NCBI GenBank assembly: GCA_002729495.1
Contig: PBYE01000032.1
Coordinates: forward strand, 96,134-160,133
Reading direction: 5' to 3'
DNA length: 64,000 bases
From: Chromatiales bacterium
Lineage (GTDB): Bacteria > Pseudomonadota > Gammaproteobacteria > Steroidobacterales > GCA-2729495
A program made the translations under genes and the position numbers. The notes under the pieces are model-generated. The model was not told the DNA's origin and did no database searches. It saw only the letters and a program-made list of their open reading frames with translations. This document shows positions 35,406-44,268 of this stretch, piece by piece. How positions within the stretch are numbered: position 1 is the first letter of the stretch; each line of letters starts with the position of its first letter.

Positions 35406-35669
35406 ATGGGATTAGGCGGTATTAGCCTCTGGCAGTTGCTTATCGTTCTGGTGATAGTGGTTTTGATCTTTGGCACGAAACGACTTGGCAGTATCGGTTC
35501 CGATCTGGGTGGAGCGTTAAAAGGTTTTCGCAAGGCTATGGGTGATGCGGACAAGGAAGAAGAAGATTCCGCGCAGCTCAACCAGCCGGATGCAGAATTC
35601 TCCGAGTCCAGCGCCGATACATCTGAAAGTGTGTCTGAGCCTGACAGCGACACCACACGCAATTCCTAA
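35406..35669 (+). CDS. tatA: Sec-independent protein translocase subunit TatA
   Basis: An 87-residue Tat subunit with one N-terminal transmembrane helix ([16 protein letters not shown]), the [10 protein letters not shown] hinge, an amphipathic helix ([12 protein letters not shown]) and a long acidic tail. It forms the variable pore of the twin-arginine translocase in the inner membrane. Heads the tatABC operon, 7 bases before tatB. A 7-bp palindrome at 35265-35286 straddles the dtd stop, 120 bases upstream. Confidence 0.94.
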   Translation: MGLGGISLWQLLIVLVIVVLIFGTKRLGSIGSDLGGALKGFRKAMGDADKEEEDSAQLNQPDAEFSESSADTSESVSEPDSDTTRNS

Positions 35670-35675
35670 GCGCAT

Positions 35676-35966
35676 ATGTTCGATATCGGCTTCTGGGAGC
35701 TGGTCATCCTGTTCGGGATTGGCCTCATGGTGCTGGGGCCCGAACGACTGCCGCGGGTTGCTGCACAGATCGGTCGCTGGGCCGGGCAGGCGCGCAGCAT
35801 GGCGCGCAACCTGACGCGGCAGTTTCGTGACGAACTGGAACCGCTGGAAACCATACGGTCAGAACTGGACAAGAACAGGCGTATGGATTTTTCTGAACGC
35901 AGGCCGGACGTGGGCGAAGAGACAGAAAGCGAGACTTCTGCTGAAGATCCGGACAAAGATTCATGA
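35676..35966 (+). CDS. tatB: Sec-independent protein translocase subunit TatB
   Basis: A 96-residue Tat subunit: MFDIGFWELVILFGIGLMVLGPERLP is the standard N-terminus, with the conserved membrane glutamate (WELV) and GPERLP hinge, then an amphipathic helix and a charged tail. With TatC it forms the receptor for folded precursors bearing twin-arginine signals. The stop overlaps the tatC start by four bases. A short variant compared with E. coli TatB (171). Confidence 0.95.
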   Translation: MFDIGFWELVILFGIGLMVLGPERLPRVAAQIGRWAGQARSMARNLTRQFRDELEPLETIRSELDKNRRMDFSERRPDVGEETESETSAEDPDKDS

Positions 35967-36775
35967 CCGAGCCAGGCACAGACCAGGGCAACAACCCTGA
36001 CAACACCGATAAAGAAGAGGAGTTGGAAGAGGGCAGCCTGATTTCTCACCTGATCGAACTGCGCGACCGATTGCTGCGGTTATCTATTTCAGTTGTCGTA
36101 GTCTTTATCTGCCTGTTTCCATTTTCTGAAGATATCTTTACGCTGGTTGCACAACCGCTACTCGACCAGCTCCCGGAAGGCGCCACCATGATCGCAACCC
36201 AGGTGGCATCACCGTTTCTAACGCCTTTCAAGATGACGCTCTGGGTCTCACTGTTCATTGCGATGCCAGTTGTAATCTACCAGGTGTGGGCATTTGTAGC
36301 GCCGGGTCTGTATCAAAAAGAGAAGCGCTTTGCTATCCCACTCGTCGTTTCCAGCATCCTCCTGTTCTACTGCGGTGTTTTATTTGCTTACGCGGTTGTG
36401 TTTCCACTGATGTTTGCGTTTTTTAACGCGGTAGCGCCGGAAGGTGTGGCGGTTATGACCGACATCAACCACTACCTTGATTTTGTCCTGGTTATTTTCT
36501 TCGCATTCGGCCTGGCATTTGAAGTTCCGATCGCGACCATCATGCTGGTATGGTCGGGCCTGACTGACACTAAACAACTTGGCACGATTAGGGCATATGT
36601 GTTTCTCGGTGCATTTGTCGCAGGCATGTTGCTGACGCCCCCCGACGTGATATCACAGACGCTGCTTGCGGTACCCATCTACCTGCTTTACGAAGTCGGC
36701 ATCATCATGGCGCGCATCATGGTGCCCGGGAAAAATATCGGCGACGATGATACTGAGCCTGAAAGTGTAGATTAG
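35963..36775 (+). CDS. tatC: Sec-independent protein translocase subunit TatC
   Basis: A 270-residue polytopic membrane protein that recognises twin-arginine signal peptides. The cytoplasmic N-terminus has SLISHLIELRDRLLRLS, where the conserved HLxELRxR contacts the signal. Then follow WVSLFIAMPVVIYQVWAFVAPGLYQKEKR, the FxFE-like FAFGLAFEVPI with the conserved glutamate, and LTPPDVISQ before the last helix. It is preceded by an acidic 30-residue extension. Overlaps tatB by 4 bases. Confidence 0.96.
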   Translation: MTEPGTDQGNNPDNTDKEEELEEGSLISHLIELRDRLLRLSISVVVVFICLFPFSEDIFTLVAQPLLDQLPEGATMIATQVASPFLTPFKMTLWVSLFIAMPVVIYQVWAFVAPGLYQKEKRFAIPLVVSSILLFYCGVLFAYAVVFPLMFAFFNAVAPEGVAVMTDINHYLDFVLVIFFAFGLAFEVPIATIMLVWSGLTDTKQLGTIRAYVFLGAFVAGMLLTPPDVISQTLLAVPIYLLYEVGIIMARIMVPGKNIGDDDTEPESVD

Positions 36776-36780
36776 GGTCG

Positions 36781-38670
36781 ATGTCAGCGCCGTTAGTACC
36801 ACCACAACTCACGCCTAAAGCCATCATTCTTGGAATCGTACTGGCCATGCTCCTGGCCGGTGCAAATGCATACCTCGGTCTGTTTGCCGGCATTACCGTT
36901 TCAGCATCGATACCGGCCGCGGTTATTTCAATGGGATTGTTGCGCCTGTTCCGCGACAGCAACATTCTTGAAAATAACATTGTTCAGACCGCCGCGTCGG
37001 CAGGCGAGTCCGTGGCAGCCGGGGCCATCTTTACCCTGCCGGCACTAATACTGCTGGGTTACTGGAAAGTATTCGATTATGCATGGGTATGCGCTATCGC
37101 CGGACTCGGCGGCCTGCTCGGCGTGCTGTTTACGATTCCGCTGCGGCGCTCACTTATCGTGGAACAAAGCCTGCCGTTTCCCGAAGGCACTGCTACAGCA
37201 GAGGTGCTTAAAGTAGGAGATCGCCCGGGCAGCGGCATTCGCATCCTCGGTCTCGCGGCTCTCGTTGGCGGCGTCATCAAGTTTGCCGAAACCGGCCTCA
37301 GGATCTGGCCCGCGACCGCCCAGGCGGGAATGATCAGCAACAGCGGTGGTGTTTTTTATTTTGGCACCAACCTGTCGCCGGCATTGTTGAGCGTGGGTTA
37401 TATCGTCGGGCTTAATATTTCCTCACTGATTTTTCTCGGTGGCGTTATTTCCTGGGCCGTTGCGATACCCGTCTACAGCACCTGGTTTATGGACCCGGCA
37501 ACAGTGGCAGAGGCTGACAGCATTAGCCTGGCCTATACGATCTGGAGCAGCAAGATTCGTTACCTCGGCGTTGGCGCCATGCTTGTCGGAGGTATCTGGG
37601 CGCTAATTTCCATTCGTGGCTCGATTATCACTGGCTTACGAAGCAGCCTTCAACAAAGCGCGTCGGATTCGACACCACACACCGACAGAGATGCGCCCAT
37701 GCGCTATGTGCTGATCGGTATCGCACTGCTTGTCATACCGATTTTCCTGCTGTACCAGTCGATAGTCGGCAGTGTCGGTGTCGGTCTTGCCATGACGCTC
37801 GTCATGGTCGTTGCCGGATTTCTGTTTTCGGCAGTTGCAGGATATATGGCAGGCCTGGTCGGTTCGTCCCAAAACCCTGTTTCAGGGGTAACAATTGCAA
37901 CAATTTTATTTGCCTCACTCTTATTGCTCTGGCTTAGTGGTGCGACCGCAGCAGCGGCGGCGGCGGCCATCATGATCGGTGCGGTAGTGTGCTGTGCGGC
38001 CGCGATCGCGGGCGACAATATGCAGGACCTGAAGGCGGGTTACCTGCTCGGTGCAACGCCATGGAAACAGCAGTTGATGCAGGGAATCGGCGTTATATCC
38101 GCGGTACTTGTCATGGCGCCGATACTGAACCTTCTGCTCGTGGCTTATGGCATCGGGCCGGCGTCTGACGCACAGCCCAATTCGCTTACCGCGCCGCAAG
38201 CCACACTGATGGCATCGGTCGCCGACGGCGTACTTGGCGGAGAACTACCGTGGGGACTGATCGGCATTGGCGCGCTTATCGGCGGCGCCATTATCCTTAT
38301 CGATCTCGCACTTGAAGCACGCGGTTCAGCCGTAAGAGCGCCCGTTTTGGCGGTGGCCGTCGGGATATCCCTGCCACTGGAACTGTCGGTACCCATAATG
38401 CTGGGAGGTGGAATCGCGTGGTTGGTCGAACAAGGCTCTCAAGCCAGGACGGGATCAGGTCCCGGTATCCTGTTCGCAGCCGGTCTGATTACCGGCGAAG
38501 CCCTGTTGGGTATCCTGATGGCAATTCCCATAGTCATTAGCGGCGACCCTTCTGTTCTGGCCGCACCCGGAACATGGCAAAGCGGCCCGATCACAGGTCT
38601 GCTGGTCCTGGCCGGAGTCATTTTCAGCCTCTGGTACGTAGCGCAGCAAAAACCTTTGGAAAGTGCATAG
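36781..38670 (+). CDS. OPT family oligopeptide transporter
   Basis: A 629-residue membrane protein with some fifteen hydrophobic segments, matching the bacterial OPT family. Typical segments are the N-terminal GANAYLGLFAGITVSASIPAAVI, ILENNIVQTAASAGESVAAG, EQSLPFPEGTATAEVLKVGD and GDNMQDLKAGYLLGATPWKQQ. Members move small peptides or metal complexes with protons. It begins 6 bases after tatC, so may be co-transcribed. It is followed by a TonB-dependent receptor, which suggests passage of one substrate across both membranes, but this is inference. Confidence 0.9.
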   Translation: MSAPLVPPQLTPKAIILGIVLAMLLAGANAYLGLFAGITVSASIPAAVISMGLLRLFRDSNILENNIVQTAASAGESVAAGAIFTLPALILLGYWKVFDYAWVCAIAGLGGLLGVLFTIPLRRSLIVEQSLPFPEGTATAEVLKVGDRPGSGIRILGLAALVGGVIKFAETGLRIWPATAQAGMISNSGGVFYFGTNLSPALLSVGYIVGLNISSLIFLGGVISWAVAIPVYSTWFMDPATVAEADSISLAYTIWSSKIRYLGVGAMLVGGIWALISIRGSIITGLRSSLQQSASDSTPHTDRDAPMRYVLIGIALLVIPIFLLYQSIVGSVGVGLAMTLVMVVAGFLFSAVAGYMAGLVGSSQNPVSGVTIATILFASLLLLWLSGATAAAAAAAIMIGAVVCCAAAIAGDNMQDLKAGYLLGATPWKQQLMQGIGVISAVLVMAPILNLLLVAYGIGPASDAQPNSLTAPQATLMASVADGVLGGELPWGLIGIGALIGGAIILIDLALEARGSAVRAPVLAVAVGISLPLELSVPIMLGGGIAWLVEQGSQARTGSGPGILFAAGLITGEALLGILMAIPIVISGDPSVLAAPGTWQSGPITGLLVLAGVIFSLWYVAQQKPLESA

Positions 38671-38906
38671 AGTTAGCCGGAAGGCGGTTAACAGGGCGGT
38701 GACAATCACGCACAGCGTGGAACCGGCTGGCGGACAGTTTTCTTGCAGGCCAATTGCAACACCGGGTCATGCCCCATAGTATTAGGGTACGCCGGGTCTC
38801 CGTATCCCGGTAAAAAATACAGGCTGCGGTAAAAACCGGTTCGGCCACAAATAAAATGATAGTCGGAAAGCCCCCCTGCGCAGGGATGCTTTCGGGGGAA
38901 GAAATA
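38671..38906. promoter_or_regulatory. receptor upstream region with alternative hairpins at the RBS
   Basis: No gene in these 236 bases. Just before the receptor gene, a C6 run at 38871-38876 can pair with the GGGGG at 38894-38898, which is the likely Shine-Dalgarno (GGGGGAAG) of the ATG at 38907. The same C run also begins the perfect palindrome CCCTGCGCAGGG (38874-38885). The two folds exclude each other, which would allow control of translation. A further CCGGG/CCCGG stem followed by TAAAAAA lies near 38792-38817. Confidence 0.35.
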
Positions 38907-41900
38907 ATGAGGAAACAGGCTCTGTCTGTCAGCTTAGCACTGGCAGCCTTTCTGGCGACACCAACTGTACTTTTAACTCCGGCAGAAGTTTTTGCTGCAA
39001 CCGTTTTCGACGAAATAACGGTTGTTGCGCGTAAGACTACTGAGAACCTGCAGGAAGTTCCGCTGGCAATCACAGCACTCGGCTCCGAGGAAATTAACCG
39101 CCTGGGGCTGAAGGACATGAACCAGATCGCGCAGCAGGATACCAGTGTCCAGTTCGATGAAGGTTTCGCTCCCTCCGACACCCGCCTCACTATTCGTGGC
39201 CTGTCGCCGACGCGCGGCCGGCCCAATGCCGCCACCCTGGTAGACGGCATCGATGTCAGTTCCGAGGCAGTCAGTAACGCCGGCGGTTCATTGCTGATCA
39301 ACCCGCGACTCGTCGACGTGCAACAGATCGAAATTGTCAAAGGCCCGCAGAGTGCGCTTTATGGTCGTAGTGCGTTCGCCGGTGCCATACAGTACATCAC
39401 CAAGGATCCCAGCGACGAATTCGAAGTTGATTTAACCGTCGACTGGAACTCGGAAGAAGACCGGGAGGTTAAAGGCACGGTCAGTATTCCGCTCACCGAC
39501 ACGCTCGGCATGCTGGTGACGGGACTGATCTACGACAGCCGGGGTTCCTACAGGAATGATCCGACCAATGCTTATCTTGGCGGGGCAGAAGGCCACGGCC
39601 TCGCGGTAACATTTAAGTGGGAACCGACAGATACGGTCGGCATTAAATGGCGCACCGAATACACGGACGAAGATTTTGATCCGCCGGCACAGGTGCTGCT
39701 CTCGGATTTCAATTCCTGGGCCGATCTGGGAGATTCACTGGAAGCACAAATTCTGGCGGGCACGATTCCCGCGGACGCGCGGATTGCAGGGATGAGTTTG
39801 GCTTTGAATTCCGATCGCTGCCAACTTAGCGGCACCGGCAGTGTGCCATTGGAGGGCGGCGGAATGTCTGTTGGTCTGCCGGGACCGTTACAAAGTATAC
39901 GATGTGATGAACAATGGTCATGGAGTGCCGTGAGCGAAACATTGGGCTTGCGAAACAACGGTAACGTTGATGTTCAGGAATATTTTAATAGTGATATAGA
40001 AGGCGACATTATTACATCGAGAGCCAACCTCGGAGGCGGCAATCATTCAGGTGATAGTCCTATTTCAGAACTCGGCGGTTATGAAAGCCCGACTGACTTT
40101 GGCACCTTCGACAAATACAGTGTGGCCGGTGCGAACCTTTGGAATAAGCAGCTTATCAACCTGTTCATCGGCAAAATTCCCGATGCAGACGAACTCACCC
40201 TGAGTCTCAGCCCCGATTACCGCGGTGTCGACAACCCGCTCGATGCGAAAGATTTCGACGGTACCACCAAGGAAGTGGGGCGCACCTCACTGGTCGTGGA
40301 CTGGGATATCAGCGACGATCTCACCTTCACCTCGCTGACGGGTTATACCTTCGCTTCGGTTACGACCGAAATGGATATCGCCAAACTATTCGTCGACCGT
40401 TGCCGGCCGAATATTCAATACCTGCAGGATCAACCAAATCCGCTGCTACTGCCGGATACGCATCCGTTGTACGACCCGGCCAACGAGGGCACTTACCACG
40501 ATTACCTGGTTGACAACGGCCTAAACCCCGACGCCTATGCGCCCTGTACCGATATGGTCGGGGACAACATCAACGACCTGGACGGCGCGTTCCTGGAGGA
40601 CAGCGACATTGACACCAAGCAGATCAGCCAGGAATTACGCCTCTCCTGGCAGGTCAATGATTCGGTCAATTTGACCGGCGGTATGCAGCTTTGGAAAGAA
40701 ACCACGGACCAGTTCGATCTCAATAACAGTTTTATCGCCGGGGGCGCAGAATGTTACTTCCGCTCATCCGATGATCTCGACCAGGCCTTCGATATGCGCG
40801 GCGCAATGTTTTTTACCGGCGAGGACGAAAATGCAACCCAGACCGACCCCGTCAAGAACCAGTGCGGCCAGACCAATGTTATCGCCGCCTACTGGCTTCC
40901 CAAGGCGGCTGCAGGCCGGCTAGCGCGCCCCACCCAAATCGATCGTAAAACCGATCACCAGTCCTGGTACGGATCGCTGGACGTCGATTTTACCGACCGC
41001 TTTACGATGCGGCTCGAAGCCCGTTTTAGCAAGGAAGATAACGAGGTCGCAGGCCCGGTGATGACTCCCTGCCTGGACGGCGGCGCTTATTACAATATAA
41101 ATGTTGACTGGAATAGCACCGACCCCGGGGATGGCGGCTCCGGTACCGGACTCGAAACGGAATGCAGTAACGGTGCTCTCCGGGCGCCGGGTTTCCAACC
41201 CGACGCTAGAGAAACCGCAAACGGCGGCACGGCCACGGGTCCAAGCACCGTGCTGCTTTGCGGCTCGGCCGGTCGCTGCGACCGGTTGGCCGTTTCGCAG
41301 GCGAGCTATGAAACGTTTGGCTGGCAACCTGGCACAACAGCCCTCGGCTACGGGGACGACAATTCGTGGTGGCCCTGGGGCTTCCTGCCAACGCCGTTTA
41401 ACCGCGAGACACTGAAGCGAACCGACCGTTACTGGGCGCCGAAAGTTACCTTCGAGTACCTGTTCAGTGATGACATCATGGGTTATGCCTCGTGGTCACG
41501 CGGCATCAAGCCGGGTGGCTTCAGCCTGCTGACCGTTGGGGCGTTCGGCCTGGACGCGAACAGCGACGGAAAGTTTGATGAAGTTGCCTTCGACTCAGAA
41601 CGGCTCGACGTCTGGGAGTTTGGCGTCAAGAGTACTTTAGCTGACGGCAAGGTACGGCTGAACGGTGCTTACTTCTTCCAGGACTTCAAGGACAAGCAGG
41701 TCCAGATCCAGAAAGTAGTGGGCGGCACCACCGGCACCGAAGTCGTCAACATCGACGGTTCGGAAGTACAGGGTATCGAACTCGATGCCACCTGGTTGCC
41801 GACGGATAACTGGCGTTTGCAGTTAGGTTATACCTACCTGGACACGGAATACACCGACTACACCATCATAACTCAGAGCGCAAACGATATCGGTCGCATT

Positions 41901-42413
41901 CAACTCGGTAACGGCCAGGGCTGTATCGACATCGCCGAAGTACCGGGCAGTACCGATAAGGCCAAGCAGTTCGGCTGTGTATCCAGCTTCAACGGCAACG
42001 AACTGGAACGTGCACCCAGGCATGCGGTGCTCTTTAACGCTAACTACACCAATAACCTTTACGATACCGGTAAAGAGTGGTATGCGAATGTGGCGTTCCG
42101 CTACCAGGATTCGCGGTATATGGAATCGTTTAATATCGTTGAATTCAAGTCCTATAACCTGACCGATATCAGTTTCGGCATAATCGATGATGCGTGGGAC
42201 CTGCAGTTCTACCTGAATAACGCCTTCGATGACAAAACCGTTCTTTCCGGAGGGCCTAATCCCGGAATTATTACTGGTGATTTTAACTTCGGATTTATAG
42301 ACCTCATACCTCCGACCGTTAATGCCGGGCCGAAGGTATTCAGCGACATGTACGCCAACCTGCCTAACCCGCGGATAGCAGGTGTCCGGTTCAACATGCG
42401 CTTCGGCCAGTAA
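38907..42413 (+). CDS. TonB-dependent receptor
   Basis: A very large (1168-residue) outer-membrane receptor. Signal peptide MRKQALSVSLALAAFLATP through the AEVFAA cleavage region; then TonB box FDEITVVARK. The plug domain covers roughly 40-160, with the motifs LQEVPLAITALGSEEI, DTRLTIRGLSPTRG, LVDGIDVSS, and VKGPQSALYGRSAFAGAIQYITK. The rest is a beta barrel, with long extracellular loops that carry cysteine pairs. The C-terminus RIAGVRFNMRFGQ ends on glutamine, two residues past the usual terminal aromatic. Typical receptors have 650-950 residues. The start ATG at 38907 follows GGGGGAAGAAATA. The substrate is unknown; no siderophore gene is near. Confidence 0.92.
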   Translation: MRKQALSVSLALAAFLATPTVLLTPAEVFAATVFDEITVVARKTTENLQEVPLAITALGSEEINRLGLKDMNQIAQQDTSVQFDEGFAPSDTRLTIRGLSPTRGRPNAATLVDGIDVSSEAVSNAGGSLLINPRLVDVQQIEIVKGPQSALYGRSAFAGAIQYITKDPSDEFEVDLTVDWNSEEDREVKGTVSIPLTDTLGMLVTGLIYDSRGSYRNDPTNAYLGGAEGHGLAVTFKWEPTDTVGIKWRTEYTDEDFDPPAQVLLSDFNSWADLGDSLEAQILAGTIPADARIAGMSLALNSDRCQLSGTGSVPLEGGGMSVGLPGPLQSIRCDEQWSWSAVSETLGLRNNGNVDVQEYFNSDIEGDIITSRANLGGGNHSGDSPISELGGYESPTDFGTFDKYSVAGANLWNKQLINLFIGKIPDADELTLSLSPDYRGVDNPLDAKDFDGTTKEVGRTSLVVDWDISDDLTFTSLTGYTFASVTTEMDIAKLFVDRCRPNIQYLQDQPNPLLLPDTHPLYDPANEGTYHDYLVDNGLNPDAYAPCTDMVGDNINDLDGAFLEDSDIDTKQISQELRLSWQVNDSVNLTGGMQLWKETTDQFDLNNSFIAGGAECYFRSSDDLDQAFDMRGAMFFTGEDENATQTDPVKNQCGQTNVIAAYWLPKAAAGRLARPTQIDRKTDHQSWYGSLDVDFTDRFTMRLEARFSKEDNEVAGPVMTPCLDGGAYYNINVDWNSTDPGDGGSGTGLETECSNGALRAPGFQPDARETANGGTATGPSTVLLCGSAGRCDRLAVSQASYETFGWQPGTTALGYGDDNSWWPWGFLPTPFNRETLKRTDRYWAPKVTFEYLFSDDIMGYASWSRGIKPGGFSLLTVGAFGLDANSDGKFDEVAFDSERLDVWEFGVKSTLADGKVRLNGAYFFQDFKDKQVQIQKVVGGTTGTEVVNIDGSEVQGIELDATWLPTDNWRLQLGYTYLDTEYTDYTIITQSANDIGRIQLGNGQGCIDIAEVPGSTDKAKQFGCVSSFNGNELERAPRHAVLFNANYTNNLYDTGKEWYANVAFRYQDSRYMESFNIVEFKSYNLTDISFGIIDDAWDLQFYLNNAFDDKTVLSGGPNPGIITGDFNFGFIDLIPPTVNAGPKVFSDMYANLPNPRIAGVRFNMRFGQ

Positions 42414-42442
42414 GTGCGGCGAGAAAGGTACGGAGACAGACA

Positions 42443-42739
42443 ATGGCAGCTTATTTACTGGCGGTGTGCGAAGTCACCAACCGCACCGAGGAACTGAAAG
42501 AATACCAGGTAAAGTCTGCGGAACTCATTGCGAAATACGGCGGCAAGTACGTTATTCGAGGGCCGTCAGCTGAGAATATCGAGGGTGATGGCCTGCAGGG
42601 CAAGTTTGTGGTTCTTTCGAAGTGGCAGTCTATTGATGACGTCCATGCTTTCGTTAATGGCGACGAGTACCAGAACAACGTCAAGCATTTGCGTGACGGC
42701 ACGGGCAATTACCATATAGCCATTTACGAAGGTGCCTGA
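42443..42739 (+). CDS. DUF1330 domain protein
   Basis: A 98-residue protein of the DUF1330 family, a small ferredoxin-like fold with no known reaction. The pattern MAAYLLAVCEVTN.......Y.......I.KYGGKYVIRGP, then LQGKFVVLSKWQSIDDVHAF, and a late IAIYEG fits the family. It lies 29 bases after the receptor gene and is followed by a strong terminator, so receptor and this gene likely share a transcript. No signal peptide. Confidence 0.88.
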   Translation: MAAYLLAVCEVTNRTEELKEYQVKSAELIAKYGGKYVIRGPSAENIEGDGLQGKFVVLSKWQSIDDVHAFVNGDEYQNNVKHLRDGTGNYHIAIYEGA

Positions 42740-42763
42740 ATACAGCCGGTAGCAATCAGGTGG

Positions 42764-42793
42764 AAAAAAGCCCCGCACAGCGGGGCTTTTTTT
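42764..42793. terminator. strong bidirectional rho-independent terminator
   Basis: AAAAAAGCCCCG, loop CACAG, then CGGGGCTTTTTTTT. The stem is GC-rich with an A-run before and a T-run after, so it works in both directions: for the receptor/DUF1330 transcript and for the thioesterase gene arriving from the right. It is the clearest terminator in the window. Confidence 0.95.
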
Positions 42794-42806
42794 CGACCAC
42801 ATAATC

Positions 42807-43217
42807 CTATTCACCCGGTATTACGATGAAGGTCCCGATCGCCTCTGCCACCAGTTTGCCATCCGGCGCCGTTGCCCGGCCTTTCATTTTTGCCATCCTT
42901 CCCTTGCGACTGGTCAGGCGACCCTCAAGGCTGAGTGTTGTGCCCGGCTCTACCGGCTCGCGAAAGCGGATATCACATTTGCCCGTATAGGCTCGATCGC
43001 CCTTAAGAAAAAGCCAGTTCGCCATCACGTCATCCAGCAGGGCGAAAATAATCCCCCCATGGGTAACGTTGTCGTAACCGCAGTGATGTGCCGCAATCGT
43101 GTGCTCGGCTTTGCAGACCTCGCCCTCCAAACGAAACTCAACCTGAAGGCCGGCAGTGTTGCCCGGGCCACAAACGAAACAGCGGTTGGCATCGCTGCGG
43201 GCTTTTTCCTGATTCAC
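42807..43217 (-). CDS. hotdog-fold thioesterase (PaaI-like)
   Basis: A 136-residue acyl-CoA thioesterase-like protein. The N-terminal CFVCGPGN (two cysteines) and the catalytic region HHCGYDNVTHGGIIFALLDDVM, with the HGG turn and acidic D, mark the hotdog superfamily; the later DIRFREPVEPGTTLSLEGRL is also typical. I place the start at the GTG at 43217, behind GAGAGG with 10 bases spacing. An in-frame ATG at 43355 would extend the protein through the dispersed repeat copy B. The substrate is not known. Confidence 0.85.
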   Translation of the reverse strand: MNQEKARSDANRCFVCGPGNTAGLQVEFRLEGEVCKAEHTIAAHHCGYDNVTHGGIIFALLDDVMANWLFLKGDRAYTGKCDIRFREPVEPGTTLSLEGRLTSRKGRMAKMKGRATAPDGKLVAEAIGTFIVIPGE

Positions 43218-43277
43218 CTTGTGCTTACCTCTCAGCTGTAATAAACACACATTACTCAAATACTGACTTGTCAACTG

Positions 43278-43318
43278 CGTGCTGGACAGGATGTCCGAAT
43301 GCCGCGGAGCACAGGGAT
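43278..43318 (-). repeat. dispersed 40-base repeat, copy B
   Basis: Reverse complement of copy A at 27056-27096, with one base difference over 40. It lies upstream of the thioesterase gene, in the 186-base gap before the HIT gene. A and B are inverted relative to each other and span 16 kb. Confidence 0.8.
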
Positions 43319-43403
43319 GTGCGAGAGCGGCCTTGTACACGAGTTCATGGCTCAATATGCTATCACCCGGCCCTAACCGGGACTACGCAAGGGGAGATTC
43401 GGC

Positions 43404-43829
43404 ATGACATACGATAAAGACAACATTTTCGCGAAGATATTGCGCGGAGAAATGCCGGCGGTAAAAGTGTACGAAGACGATCAGACGCTGGCTTTTATGG
43501 ACGTGATGCCGCAGTCACCGGGACATGTGCTGGTAATCCCCAAGACAGAGGCAGAGGATTTATTCGACCTGGAACTCAAAGCGGGGACAGCCGTGTTACG
43601 CACATCCCAGCGGGTCGCGCAGGTGGTTCAGGAGGTGTTCCAGGCAGACGGCATCATGATCAACCAGTTCAACGGGCCCGCCGCAGGGCAGACCGTGTTT
43701 CATTATCACGTGCACATCGTACCCAGGTACGAGGATGTGCCGCTCCGTCGCCATAGCGGCGACATGGAAGATATAGCTGTACTTGAGGAACAGGCTGCCA
43801 AGATCAGGCAAGCGCTCGGTGAATCCTGA
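43404..43829 (+). CDS. HIT family protein
   Basis: A 141-residue histidine-triad nucleotide hydrolase or transferase. The N-terminus DNIFAKILRGEMPAVKVYEDD and FMDVMPQSPGHVLVIPK are typical of the Hint branch, and the catalytic triad is in FHYHVHIVPR (H-x-H-x-H). Such enzymes hydrolyse AMP-lysine or similar nucleotide conjugates in the cytosol. It has GGGGAG 9 bases before the ATG. It stands alone between two minus-strand genes. Confidence 0.93.
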   Translation: MTYDKDNIFAKILRGEMPAVKVYEDDQTLAFMDVMPQSPGHVLVIPKTEAEDLFDLELKAGTAVLRTSQRVAQVVQEVFQADGIMINQFNGPAAGQTVFHYHVHIVPRYEDVPLRRHSGDMEDIAVLEEQAAKIRQALGES

Positions 43830-43841
43830 TTCCCGGGGCTG

Positions 43842-44234
43842 CTAGATGAGGCGCGCGGCACTGAAACCAAGCCAGGCCATGGCAAGACCGATAATGACCT
43901 GCAATACAGTGTTCAGCGCCGCCTTCAGGTACTGCGCTTCCTGCGCGAGGGCCAGGGTCTCGAACGCGTAGGCTGAAAAGGTCGTGAAACCACCCAGTAT
44001 TCCCACAACCAGAAAAACCCGCGTGTACGGGTCAAGTAGTCCCCGCAGTTCGGCAACGCCGGCAAGGTAACCAATCAGCAAACAACCAACTGCATTTACG
44101 GTTAGCGTTCCGTAAGGAAACTGGCTGTGGCTGAATATTCGTTGTACCCAGACAGTTACTGCGAACCGCAGACCGGATCCAATAAATCCGCCAGCCCCGG
44201 CTACCAGGGCCATCCCGAGAAATGTTCTGTCCAT
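43842..44234 (-). CDS. crcB: fluoride efflux channel (Fluc/CrcB)
   Basis: A 130-residue membrane protein with four hydrophobic helices. Fluc signature motifs are visible: GGFIGSGLRFAV near residue 15, PYGTLTVNAVGCLLIGYLAG with the conserved asparagine, and GILGGFTTFSAYAFETLAL with the phenylalanine box. It works as a dual-topology dimer to expel fluoride. The 34 bases upstream belong to the end of the diguanylate cyclase region and leave no room for a crcB (fluoride) riboswitch directly before the gene. The start overlaps no gene. Confidence 0.95.
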   Translation of the reverse strand: MDRTFLGMALVAGAGGFIGSGLRFAVTVWVQRIFSHSQFPYGTLTVNAVGCLLIGYLAGVAELRGLLDPYTRVFLVVGILGGFTTFSAYAFETLALAQEAQYLKAALNTVLQVIIGLAMAWLGFSAARLI

Positions 44235-44268
44235 CTATTAGCCTGTATGCGTGGAAAACGCGTGAGTA

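Noticed and set aside
44235-44268. Fluoride riboswitch before crcB
   Set aside because: Only 34 bases lie between the genes and no conserved pseudoknot motif was seen.
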